From positions 1,116,001 through 1,180,000 of the forward strand of contig NZ_JAICCF010000002.1 in the NCBI RefSeq assembly GCF_019492185.1: 64,000 bases of DNA. Reading direction: 5' to 3'. Both the position numbers and the translations under genes were made by a program. The notes beneath the pieces are model-generated. The model searched no databases, was not told where the DNA came from, and saw only the letters and a program-made list of their open reading frames with translations. Source of the DNA: Chitinophaga rhizophila (lineage in GTDB: Bacteria > Bacteroidota > Bacteroidia > Chitinophagales > Chitinophagaceae). Positions 35,512 to 44,041 of the stretch are shown here, piece after piece. Position 1 is the first letter of the stretch. Every line of letters begins with the position of its first letter.

Positions 35512-35533
35512 TAGCTATGATAGCTTATATGGT

Positions 35534-36718
35534 ATGATTGCTTTGCAACACAGATCCATCGCTCACTTTGACATGGACAGCTTCTTTGTATCCGTCGAAT
35601 GCAGGGACGATAATAGCCTTAAAGGCAAACCCCTACTCGTAGGTGGCATGAGCGACCGCGGTGTAGTAGCCGCATGCAGCTATGAAGCCCGCCGCTATGG
35701 TATACATTCCGCTATGCCCATGAAAATGGCCTTGAAACTCTGCCCTCACGCCATCATCAGACGCGGAGATATGGAAAAGTACAGCCTGATCTCCAGAGAA
35801 GTGACCGGACTCATTGCAGATAAAGCACCAGTCTATGAGAAGTCCTCTATCGACGAATTTTACCTGGACCTGACCGGTATGGACAAATTCTTTGGTTCCA
35901 TGAAATGGACCATTGAACTACGTCAGCATATCATGAAAGAAACACATCTGCCCGTTTCCTTCGGACTTGCCTCCAATAAAATGATCTCCAAAGTTGCGAC
36001 CAACGAAGCCAAACCTAATGGACAAATGGAAATCTGCTTCGGAGAAGAGAAGTCATTCCTGGCACCAATGCCTGTTGAAAAGCTCCCCATGGTAGGCAAA
36101 GAAACAGCCAGCCAGCTGCGCCGCAGAGGCGTGGAAACGGTTAGAACACTCAGTGAAATACCTGTTTCCCTCCTGGAAGCATGGCTGGGTAAAAACGGTA
36201 TTTCCCTGTGGAATAAAGCAAATGGTATCGATGAGTCGCCAGTTGTACCCTACCATGAACAGAAGTCTATCTCCACAGAAAACACCTTCCATACCGATAC
36301 AATAGATATGCAATTTATTCATGCTGAACTGGTGCGTATGACAGAAAAGATTGCTTTTGAACTGAGACAGCAGGATAAACTTACCGGTTGCGTCACCGTC
36401 AAAATCCGTTATTCCGACTTTGAAACCGTCACCAAACAAATGACTATCCCCTACTCCAGCAGCGATCATGTACTGCTCGAAAAGGTCAAAGAGCTGTTCA
36501 GCAAGCTGTATGACCGCAGACTACTGATCCGCCTGATAGGTGTGCGATTCAGCCATCTTGTACATGGTAATCACCAGATCAGCCTCTTCGATGATACACA
36601 AGAGATGATATCCCTTTACCAGGCGATAGATAATATTAAAAACCGCTTCGGATGGCAATACCTGATGCGGGGTACCAATGCTGGTTCTCATGCAAAAAAG
36701 GACAATAAAATGAGATAA
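35534..36718 (+). CDS. dinB: DNA polymerase IV (Y-family translesion polymerase)
   Basis: 394 residues. Metal-binding Asp pair in H-F-D-M-D-S-F-F (Asp13, Asp15) and the catalytic S-S-I-D-E-F-Y motif near 100-106. Finger, thumb and little-finger domains are of normal length. It copies past damaged bases with low fidelity. It forms an operon with the dnaE-type gene 10 nt downstream, the arrangement of imuB-dnaE2 cassettes, but unlike ImuB it keeps its catalytic residues. Two candidate repressor operators sit at its promoter. Confidence 0.92.
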   Translation: MIALQHRSIAHFDMDSFFVSVECRDDNSLKGKPLLVGGMSDRGVVAACSYEARRYGIHSAMPMKMALKLCPHAIIRRGDMEKYSLISREVTGLIADKAPVYEKSSIDEFYLDLTGMDKFFGSMKWTIELRQHIMKETHLPVSFGLASNKMISKVATNEAKPNGQMEICFGEEKSFLAPMPVEKLPMVGKETASQLRRRGVETVRTLSEIPVSLLEAWLGKNGISLWNKANGIDESPVVPYHEQKSISTENTFHTDTIDMQFIHAELVRMTEKIAFELRQQDKLTGCVTVKIRYSDFETVTKQMTIPYSSSDHVLLEKVKELFSKLYDRRLLIRLIGVRFSHLVHGNHQISLFDDTQEMISLYQAIDNIKNRFGWQYLMRGTNAGSHAKKDNKMR

Positions 36719-36728
36719 ACCGACGCTT

Positions 36729-39686
36729 ATGTACCTTAATTGCAAAACATTCTTCAGCCTGCGCTATGGCACGATAGATACAAAAGATCTGGTGCAGATG
36801 GCAAAAGAATCTGGTATTACATCACTTGCCCTTACTAACATCAATATCACTTCGGATACCTGGAATTTCGTGAAAGAATGCCAGGAAAATGGTATCCGGC
36901 CTATCATCGGACTAGAGTGCCGGAATGAACACAGCCTGAAATATGTATTGCTCGCCCGCGATATGGATGGCTGGCTGCACATCAACAGATTCCTCTCAGA
37001 TCACTTACATAAGGCGTTACCATTCCCCGATCGTGCACCTGCATTTCCAGGGGTATTTGCTATTTATACTTGGAACAGCGTTCCGCTGCAGGATCTTCAT
37101 CCACACGAACTGGTAGGTCTCCGTAAACGGGAAATAAATAAGCTGTTTCGTGTAGATATCACTGCCTTTAAAGACAAATTGGTGATCCTGCAACCAGTTA
37201 CGTTTCAGGATGCAGATCACTATCAGCTGCATCGGATTCTGCGTGCAGTAGATCAGAACCTGCTTATCAGTCAGTTGCAGGACCATACTACCGCAAGTCA
37301 GGATGAAATATTCATGGCACCCGGTGAATTATTTGACAGCTTTGAACAATACCCTGATATTATCAGCAATACAGTGCGTATTATGGACGCCTGCAACATT
37401 AACTTCAACTTTAAGACACCCCGCAATAAAAAGTACTTTACCTGTAGCGAAGAAGAAGACCATGCGCTGCTACGCCAGCTCGCATATGACGGCATGCTGC
37501 AACGGTATGGTCCTGACAACGCAGAAGCAAAAGAGCGTATAGAAAAGGAGTTGAATGTTGTACAGGGACAGCATTTTAATGGCTATTTTCTTATCACCTG
37601 GGATATTATACGCTATGCACAGGAACGAGGCTTTTTCTACGTCGGACGGGGTAGCGGCGCTAACTCTATTCTGGCATATTGCCTGAGAATAACAGATGTA
37701 GACCCGATAGAACTGAATCTCTACTTTGAGCGGTTCCTGAATCCTTATCGAAGCTCTCCGCCTGACTTTGATATCGACTTCTCCTGGAAAGACCGGGACG
37801 AGATCATTGACTATGTATTCAAGAAATATGGAGAGACTTATACTGCTCTTCTGGGTACAGTGACAACCTTCCAGCAAAATGCGACCATCCGCGAGCTGGG
37901 TAAGGTATACGGCCTGCCCAAACACGAAATTGACAAGATACTGGATACGCCATTCACCCCTGATCTGTCAGGAGATAGTATCCAGCAAACAATACTTCGC
38001 TACAGCAAATTAATGTGTAATGATAACAAGGCCTTTCCTAATCACCTGAGTATTCATGCCGGTGGTATACTGATCAGTGAAGCTCCCATTCACCAGCATT
38101 GCAGTACCTATCTTCCTCCCAAAGGATTCAGTACAGCACAACTGGATATGCACCAGGCAGAAGCCATCGGATTATTCAAGTTTGATATACTTAGTCAGCG
38201 GGGACTTGGACACATACGCGATGCTATCAGTATCATCAAAGAGAACAGGGGCGTTGATATCGATATCCATAATGTCAAAGCCTTCATGCGGGATGAACGT
38301 GTTAGGCATGCCTTACAAAATGTAAATACTATCGGCTGCTTTTACATTGAATCCCCTGCCATGCGTCAGCTGCTGCAAAAACTGGAATGCCGTGATTACC
38401 TCACACTGGTAGCTGCCAGTTCGGTAATCCGTCCCGGTGTGGCTCAATCAGGTATGATGCGTCAATATGTGCATAACTATCGTAATCAGCATAAGGTAGT
38501 ATACCTGCATGGAATTGTTAAGGAAGTGCTGAGTGAAACTTTCGGCATCATGGTATACCAGGAAGATGTGATCAAGATTGTGAGCAGATATGCGGAAATG
38601 GACCTCGCAGATGCTGATATATTACGCAGAGCGATGGCAGGTAAATACCGTGGTCAGGGAGATTTCCGGAAGATAGAACAGCAGTTCTTCGCCAATTGTA
38701 AAAGGCTTGGCAGGCCGGATGACGTAACAACAGAACTCTGGAGACAAATAGCCAGTTTCTCGGGCTTCTCCTTTTCAAAAGCACACTCTGCCAGTTTTGC
38801 TGTGGAAAGCTACCAGAGCCTGTTCCTGAAAACTTACTATCCGGCCGAATTTATGGTAGCTGTAATCAACAACTTCGGTGGTTTCTATAACAGAGAACTG
38901 TATTTCCGGGAACTACAGAAAACAGGGGCTGAAATCAAAGCTCCCTGCATGAACAACAGCAGCTACTATACCCGCATTGCTGGTAATATTGTATATACTG
39001 GTTTTATTCACATAGAAGGGCTGGAAGTCAAATGGATAGAACAGGTATTGGAAGAACGCCGGCAGTACGGCCCTTATGCCAGCCTGGAAGACTTCACTAC
39101 ACGTATTGCACCACCACCAGAGCAACTGGACATCCTGATAAGGATAGGCGCGTTTAATTTTGATAACTATACCAAGAAAGAGTTATTGTGGAAAAGCAGT
39201 CTGTTACTGAGGGCGAAAGCTCCGCAGACCGAACATGCACAAACCCTGTTTCATGAAGAACTACCGGATTGTCAGCTGCCAATGTTGTCATACACAGCGC
39301 ATGAAAATGCTTTTGAAGAAATTGCGCTGTTAGGCTTTCCGCTATGTTCTCCTTTCACCATCCTGCAGCATGACCAAAGCCAGTATATACCCGCAGCAGA
39401 TTTCAGGCAACATGTAGGTAAAACAGTTACTACATTGGGGTACCTGGTATGCACCAAAGGTATTCATACCAGCAAAGGCATTCCGATGAGCTTTGGCACC
39501 TTTATGGATGCTAATGGCGACTACATTGATACTGTACACTTTCCGGAGATACTTCGTAAATACCCCTTTCAGAAAGGCGGGTTTTATATATTACAGGGAA
39601 AGGTGACAGAGGAGTATAGTGTCTTTACTATAGAAATCAGTTATATGCGCAAGATTGGCTACTTTGAAGACAAGCAGCGTATATAA
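36729..39686 (+). CDS. dnaE: DNA polymerase III alpha-like, error-prone DnaE type
   Basis: 985 residues, shorter than replicative DnaE (about 1160-1250). The N-terminal PHP domain is degenerate: where active ones have H-x-H it reads L-N-C-K-T-F-F-S-L, and where they have T-D-H it reads L-T-N-I-N, so metal-dependent proofreading is not expected. The polymerase core keeps P-D-F-D-I-D-F near 344-350. A C-terminal OB-like region (G-K-T-V-T-T-L-G-Y-L-V) is present. Its pairing with dinB and the shared operator indicate a damage-induced translesion role like DnaE2/ImuC. The main replicative DnaE is presumably elsewhere. Confidence 0.85.
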   Translation: MYLNCKTFFSLRYGTIDTKDLVQMAKESGITSLALTNINITSDTWNFVKECQENGIRPIIGLECRNEHSLKYVLLARDMDGWLHINRFLSDHLHKALPFPDRAPAFPGVFAIYTWNSVPLQDLHPHELVGLRKREINKLFRVDITAFKDKLVILQPVTFQDADHYQLHRILRAVDQNLLISQLQDHTTASQDEIFMAPGELFDSFEQYPDIISNTVRIMDACNINFNFKTPRNKKYFTCSEEEDHALLRQLAYDGMLQRYGPDNAEAKERIEKELNVVQGQHFNGYFLITWDIIRYAQERGFFYVGRGSGANSILAYCLRITDVDPIELNLYFERFLNPYRSSPPDFDIDFSWKDRDEIIDYVFKKYGETYTALLGTVTTFQQNATIRELGKVYGLPKHEIDKILDTPFTPDLSGDSIQQTILRYSKLMCNDNKAFPNHLSIHAGGILISEAPIHQHCSTYLPPKGFSTAQLDMHQAEAIGLFKFDILSQRGLGHIRDAISIIKENRGVDIDIHNVKAFMRDERVRHALQNVNTIGCFYIESPAMRQLLQKLECRDYLTLVAASSVIRPGVAQSGMMRQYVHNYRNQHKVVYLHGIVKEVLSETFGIMVYQEDVIKIVSRYAEMDLADADILRRAMAGKYRGQGDFRKIEQQFFANCKRLGRPDDVTTELWRQIASFSGFSFSKAHSASFAVESYQSLFLKTYYPAEFMVAVINNFGGFYNRELYFRELQKTGAEIKAPCMNNSSYYTRIAGNIVYTGFIHIEGLEVKWIEQVLEERRQYGPYASLEDFTTRIAPPPEQLDILIRIGAFNFDNYTKKELLWKSSLLLRAKAPQTEHAQTLFHEELPDCQLPMLSYTAHENAFEEIALLGFPLCSPFTILQHDQSQYIPAADFRQHVGKTVTTLGYLVCTKGIHTSKGIPMSFGTFMDANGDYIDTVHFPEILRKYPFQKGGFYILQGKVTEEYSVFTIEISYMRKIGYFEDKQRI

Positions 39687-39735
39687 AAGCAGAAAGGGTG
39701 TATCAGCTGATACACCCTTTCTGCTTTTATATACG
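39678..39735. terminator. Perfect 58-bp palindromic terminator overlapping the dnaE stop
   Basis: Bases 39678-39706 and 39707-39735 are exact reverse complements, 29 bp each with no loop. The dnaE stop codon (39684-39686) lies inside the left arm. It serves the convergent lysC as well. Confidence 0.85.
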
Positions 39736-39746
39736 TATTACTGTGC

Positions 39747-41069
39747 TTAGGCCAGGTTGAACAGACCTTTGTTCAGCAGCTGTAATGTTTTCTCTTTGTG
39801 CTGTCCGCCTACCAGGATAGAAATGTTATGACGGCTGCCTCCGTAGGAGATCATACGCAATGGTACTTCATTCAGCGCGTCAAATATTTTCTTCAGGATA
39901 GAAGGTGTTGCTGCTACTTCATTACCTACTATGGAAACGATTGTCTGGTGATGATCCAGTTCCACAGACCCAAATGGCTGTAGTTCCTTCAGCAGCTGAT
40001 CCAGGTTAGAGGTATTTTCTATTGTCAGTGACACTGCTACTTCGGAAGTAGTGATCATGTCAATAGGCGTACGGTATTTCTCGAATACTTCAAAGATCTT
40101 ACGGAGGAAGCCGTAAGCCAGCAGCATACGGCTGGATTTGATCTTAATAGCAATGATACCGTCTTTAGCAGCAATAGCTTTTACACCGTCGCCGTTTGGC
40201 AATTCGGTAATGATTGTACCTTTTGCTTCCGGCTGCATGGTGTTCAACAGCTTTACGGGAATATTGAAGTGCTGTGCAGGCCAGATAGACGCCGGATGCA
40301 GGATCTTAGCGCCAAAATAAGCCAGTTCTGCTGCTTCATCAAATGACAGCTGCTCAATCGGGAAGGTCTTTTTCACAACTCTTGGGTCGTTGTTGTGCAT
40401 ACCGTCGATATCTGTCCAGATCTGTACTTCACTTGCCTGGATAGCTGCACCGATCAGAGAAGCAGAATAATCGCTACCTCCACGTTTCAGGTTATCGATC
40501 TCACCTCTTGCGTTACGGCAGATGTAACCCTGTGTAACGAAAACGGTGTCCCCTTTATGTTTTTCCAGCAGGTTGCCCAGCTTGATCTTGATCTTTGGAA
40601 TTTCAGGCTCCTCATACTCATCGATGCTCATGAAATCCAGGGCAGAAAGCAGTACGGATTTAACACCTGCTTCCTCCAGATATACGCTGAACAGGCGGGT
40701 TGACAATAATTCACCCTGTGCGAGTATATCTTTATTCAACGCTTCGTTGAAAGATATCTTAAGAATAATGTTCAGGAACTCGAAATGCTCGTCAACAACA
40801 GCAGTTGCCTTCGCACGTGCAGCGTCCTGCTTGACAAGGGCTTCGCAAAAAGTCCTGTAATGTGCTTCCAGCTTGTCTATCTGGCCTTTTGCCTGTTCCT
40901 TCTTACCCTCGGAAAGGGATTGTCCGATTTCCACCAATGCGTTGGTAGTACCGGATAATGCGGATAATACCACGATCTTGGGCGCGGTATCGGCTGTTAC
41001 CAGACTGGCCACGGCATGCATACGTTCCGGTTTACCTACGGAAGTGCCACCAAATTTTAAGATCTTCAT
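39747..41069 (-). CDS. lysC: Aspartate kinase (monofunctional)
   Basis: 440 residues. The N-terminal kinase domain opens with K-F-G-G-T-S-V-G-K and contains R-G-G-S-D-Y-S-A-S-L and the W-T-D-I-D-G motif. The C-terminal ~150 residues hold two ACT domains for feedback control. It makes aspartyl phosphate, the first step toward Lys, Thr and Met. No fused homoserine dehydrogenase is present. It lies 77 nt downstream of the Ldh-family gene on the same strand, possibly in one unit. Confidence 0.94.
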   Translation of the reverse strand: MKILKFGGTSVGKPERMHAVASLVTADTAPKIVVLSALSGTTNALVEIGQSLSEGKKEQAKGQIDKLEAHYRTFCEALVKQDAARAKATAVVDEHFEFLNIILKISFNEALNKDILAQGELLSTRLFSVYLEEAGVKSVLLSALDFMSIDEYEEPEIPKIKIKLGNLLEKHKGDTVFVTQGYICRNARGEIDNLKRGGSDYSASLIGAAIQASEVQIWTDIDGMHNNDPRVVKKTFPIEQLSFDEAAELAYFGAKILHPASIWPAQHFNIPVKLLNTMQPEAKGTIITELPNGDGVKAIAAKDGIIAIKIKSSRMLLAYGFLRKIFEVFEKYRTPIDMITTSEVAVSLTIENTSNLDQLLKELQPFGSVELDHHQTIVSIVGNEVAATPSILKKIFDALNEVPLRMISYGGSRHNISILVGGQHKEKTLQLLNKGLFNLA

Positions 41070-41146
41070 TACTGTTGAATTGTTATATGTTTGACTGGTA
41101 CAAGATTGAACTTAAGAAGCCGCAAGTTCGGGCCTTTATATCGACT

Positions 41147-42220
41147 TTAAAAATCCAATTTAAATTTTCCTGCTACTTCCCGCAGATCTTTCACTACAGG
41201 GTCCAGTAACGGAATACCGGATGTTCTCCTCTCCTGCTCCATTTCACGTTCCGGATCGCCTGGTATCAGCACTTGCTCACCTGCTACCGGCGTAGCTTCG
41301 CGGAAACGGCTGATCCATTTATCCATATGCGCTTTAAATTCATCTGCCGGACGGAAGGCGTCTACCCGCATCGCTCCCAGGAAATGCCCCAGTCCCTCTC
41401 CTACCGGATCAGGAGCCAATGGCAGGAAACTTACAAATGGCGGTGCCCAGGGACCATAATTGGCGCCTGACAGTACAGCCGAGAATATGTCTACTATTGC
41501 ACCCAGACAATACCCCTTATGACTGCCATGATCACGATCGCCACCCAGTGGCAATAATGCGCCCCCTGACTTCAGCTCATGAGGATTAGTGCTGGAATGA
41601 CCGTCTTTATCCTGTATCCAACCAACCGGCGCTTCTTCGCTTTTACGCTGAAGAATCTCCAGTTTACCGTTTGCTGCCGTCGTTGTAGCAAAGTCAGCTA
41701 CGAAAGGTGGTTGTTCTTTTGCCGGGATAGCTACAGCGATAGGATTAGTACCCAGCATCCGCTCAGTAGCAAATGTCGGTGCCACCAGCGGACTGGCATT
41801 TGTCATGGCCATCCCGATCATATCCTTTTCAAGGGCCATCATCGCATGCTGTCCAGCTATACCAAAGTGATTGGAGTTCTTTACGCTTACCCAGCCGCTG
41901 CCTACAGCTGCTGCCTTCTCTATGGCCACTTTCATGGCAAATGGTGCCACCACCAGTCCCAGACCGGCGTCGCCATCTACTACAGCTGTGCTGGGCGTCT
42001 CATGCACTACGCGAATATTTGGCGTAGCATTGATCCTGCCGGCTTCCCACAGGCGGATATAACCGCTTAGACGGGCTACGCCATGAGAGTCAATACCCCT
42101 CAGGTCAGCAGATAGCAATACCTCGCTGGCTAATTCAGCGTCCTGAGGAGGGCACCCCATTTTTATAAAAACTGATCTTGTAAATTCCCGTAAATGCGGA
42201 TAGGAGAATGTCTGACTCAT
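41147..42220 (-). CDS. Ldh-family NAD(P)-dependent oxidoreductase (malate/L-lactate dehydrogenase superfamily)
   Basis: 357 residues of the MDH2/YlbC/YjmC fold. Typical segments are D-L-R-G-I-D-S-H-G-V-A-R-L, S-N-H-F-G-I-A-G, G-T-N-P-I-A-V-A-I-P and H-K-G-Y-C-L-G. The catalytic His is probably that in D-S-H-G. The family reduces 2-oxo acids or imines (malate, ureidoglycolate, 2,3-diketogulonate, delta1-piperideine-2-carboxylate); the substrate is not clear here. It is upstream of lysC, which may hint at amino acid metabolism. Confidence 0.85.
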   Translation of the reverse strand: MSQTFSYPHLREFTRSVFIKMGCPPQDAELASEVLLSADLRGIDSHGVARLSGYIRLWEAGRINATPNIRVVHETPSTAVVDGDAGLGLVVAPFAMKVAIEKAAAVGSGWVSVKNSNHFGIAGQHAMMALEKDMIGMAMTNASPLVAPTFATERMLGTNPIAVAIPAKEQPPFVADFATTTAANGKLEILQRKSEEAPVGWIQDKDGHSSTNPHELKSGGALLPLGGDRDHGSHKGYCLGAIVDIFSAVLSGANYGPWAPPFVSFLPLAPDPVGEGLGHFLGAMRVDAFRPADEFKAHMDKWISRFREATPVAGEQVLIPGDPEREMEQERRTSGIPLLDPVVKDLREVAGKFKLDF

Positions 42221-42276
42221 GATTAACTTAGTCGTGTTTCCTGTATGTTTCCTTACAGCTTGGTCAATGATTATGA

Positions 42277-42591
42277 TTAGGCCTGTGCTGTAGGTCCGCC
42301 GAAATTCAAGGGCATGGTCACCGGATCCTGGTCCTGGATAGTACCATGCACAGCTTCATACTTCTTGATATTGTCCACCATCGCTTTCATAAAACGTTTG
42401 GCATGCTGAGGAGTCAGGATAATACGTGATTTCACCTTTGCTTTTGGTAGTCCAGGCATTACATTCACGAAATCCACTACAAATTCCGCATTGGAATGAG
42501 TAATAATGGCAAGATTGGCGTATACCCCTTCTGCTATTTCTTCGCTCAACTCAATATTCAGCTGATTCTGTTCTTCCTGCTGATTTTCCAT
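42277..42591 (-). CDS. DUF3467 protein
   Basis: 104 residues from M-E-N-Q-Q-E-E at 42591. The core is E-I-A-E-G-V-Y-A-N-L-A-I-I-T-H-S followed by F-V-V-D-F-V-N-V-M-P-G and R-I-I-L-T-P-Q-H-A-K-R-F, typical for this family of unknown function that is common in Bacteroidota. No signal peptide. Its promoter-like box lies inside the terminator of the SusCD operon upstream. Confidence 0.88.
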   Translation of the reverse strand: MENQQEEQNQLNIELSEEIAEGVYANLAIITHSNAEFVVDFVNVMPGLPKAKVKSRIILTPQHAKRFMKAMVDNIKKYEAVHGTIQDQDPVTMPLNFGGPTAQA

Positions 42592-42612
42592 AATTTTTTC
42601 TCTTTTGCGGTA

Positions 42613-42654
42613 CAAATGTAAAAAAGAGACCTTAAAATGAAAGGTCTCTTTTTT
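42613..42654 (-). terminator. SusCD terminator overlapping a DUF3467 promoter box
   Basis: 14-bp stem (42620-42633 with 42641-42654), loop of 7 nt, T-run on the minus strand: a terminator for the SusCD pair upstream. The minus-strand box TACATTTG (complement of 42613-42620) directly follows and fits TAnnTTTG, so termination and initiation signals abut. The -33 position reads TTT, not TTG. Confidence 0.68.
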
Positions 42655-42681
42655 AAAGATGGTACAGGGGTACTGTCTATG

Positions 42682-44028
42682 TTATTGTACATCCCACCAT
42701 ACTCGGCGGGTTAGCCTGGTGTTAGCAGGCGTATTGGTATTATACCTTACTTCACTGCTCGGATAGAACAAGGAGCGTGGCAAGGCCCCTCCCAAAACAT
42801 TGCCGTCAGGGGCTGTCAGCTGCGGGAAGCCTGTTCTGCGCCAGTCAGTCCATACCTCCGGACTCAGGAACAGGGCAATATATTTCTGTACGATGATATC
42901 TCTCAAAGTGATATTGGCAGGTGTCTTTGCAACACTCGGCAGGTAGGAGGCATCTCCTATTGTCCTTTGCAGGTTTGCCCTTACTGCTTCATTGTAGGCT
43001 GCTGCTGCTTCAGTTGTGTTACCTCCTCTGAACTGTAGTTCTGCCTCAATAAACTTCTGCTCATCATAGGAGAGGAAGTAAACCGGGGAGTTGGGCGAGC
43101 CATATAGCGATCCCAGCGCGCTGGGGTCAGCAGGATCGAAATACACAGCATACCTTGGATCTCCTGCGTCGCTCATCAGGTCGTTGAGGTAACCGCTAAA
43201 AATGATATCTGCACGCTGTGTGTTAAACTGATACCAGGGTGCCTGGGTAGTGGTAGCACTGCTTCCTACAAACTTTACAAAAGCTGCTTCTCCGTCTTCA
43301 AAGCCATCTGCCAGCTGCGCAAGCGCTTTTTCCCGTGATGTTGCATCAACTTTGACTGTATGGAGGTATAATTTGGCTTTCAGGGCGTGTGCAAACTTCA
43401 GCCAAAGCTCAAGATCGCCCTCAAATAACAGGTCGTCATTGCTATTAGGCTGAAACTCACTACCATCATCCTTACCCAGTTCGGTAATGGCCTCATCCAA
43501 CAAAGTGTGCAACCGGGCATAGATTGCCTGCTGGTTATCATACCGGGGCTGTGTATTACCCAAACCTTGGAATGCATCAGTAAATGGCACATCTCCCCAG
43601 AAATCTGTCACCTGGGCCAGGTCATTTGCCAACAGCACCTTACCTACTGCTGCATAATGAAGCTGACCCGCTGATGTGGCTACTGCTATCAATGTATCTA
43701 TATTGGTCATAATCGATCCATAGAAACCTGCATACCACATGTTATCCACATCATCGGGGGTAATATTGTAAATATTAGCGCTGGCAGACTGGTTAGCGTC
43801 TCCTGTCACCTGCTGCATAAAAATAGCCGGGAAGCGTGATGCGTCGCCGCCCCAGGTATAAGCGCTTTGCAGGATAACACCTGGCAATAAAGAAGATGCC
43901 GTGGGATTCTTCAGCTGTGAAGGGTCATCGTTAATGCCGTTGTAAAACCAGTCTTTCCGGCAGCCCTGCGATATTACCAGCAGGAATAATAAAGGGAATA
44001 TGTATTTATTTATCCGTAACATGGTCAT
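42682..44028 (-). CDS. SusD/RagB-like outer-membrane lipoprotein (pair 1)
   Basis: 448 residues with lipobox S-Q-G-C (Cys near 23), so anchored in the outer membrane on the cell surface. The N-D-D-P opening, L-L-P-G-V-I-L-Q-S, and the TPR-like helical body match the SusD-like_2 branch, and the C-terminus ends with R-R-V-W-W-D. SusD proteins capture oligosaccharides or peptides and form a lid on the SusC channel. It follows its SusC gene by 13 nt. The substrate is unknown: no glycoside hydrolase or protease is adjacent. Confidence 0.88.
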   Translation of the reverse strand: MTMLRINKYIFPLLFLLVISQGCRKDWFYNGINDDPSQLKNPTASSLLPGVILQSAYTWGGDASRFPAIFMQQVTGDANQSASANIYNITPDDVDNMWYAGFYGSIMTNIDTLIAVATSAGQLHYAAVGKVLLANDLAQVTDFWGDVPFTDAFQGLGNTQPRYDNQQAIYARLHTLLDEAITELGKDDGSEFQPNSNDDLLFEGDLELWLKFAHALKAKLYLHTVKVDATSREKALAQLADGFEDGEAAFVKFVGSSATTTQAPWYQFNTQRADIIFSGYLNDLMSDAGDPRYAVYFDPADPSALGSLYGSPNSPVYFLSYDEQKFIEAELQFRGGNTTEAAAAYNEAVRANLQRTIGDASYLPSVAKTPANITLRDIIVQKYIALFLSPEVWTDWRRTGFPQLTAPDGNVLGGALPRSLFYPSSEVRYNTNTPANTRLTRRVWWDVQ

Positions 44029-44041
44029 TCGTTTTAAAGGG

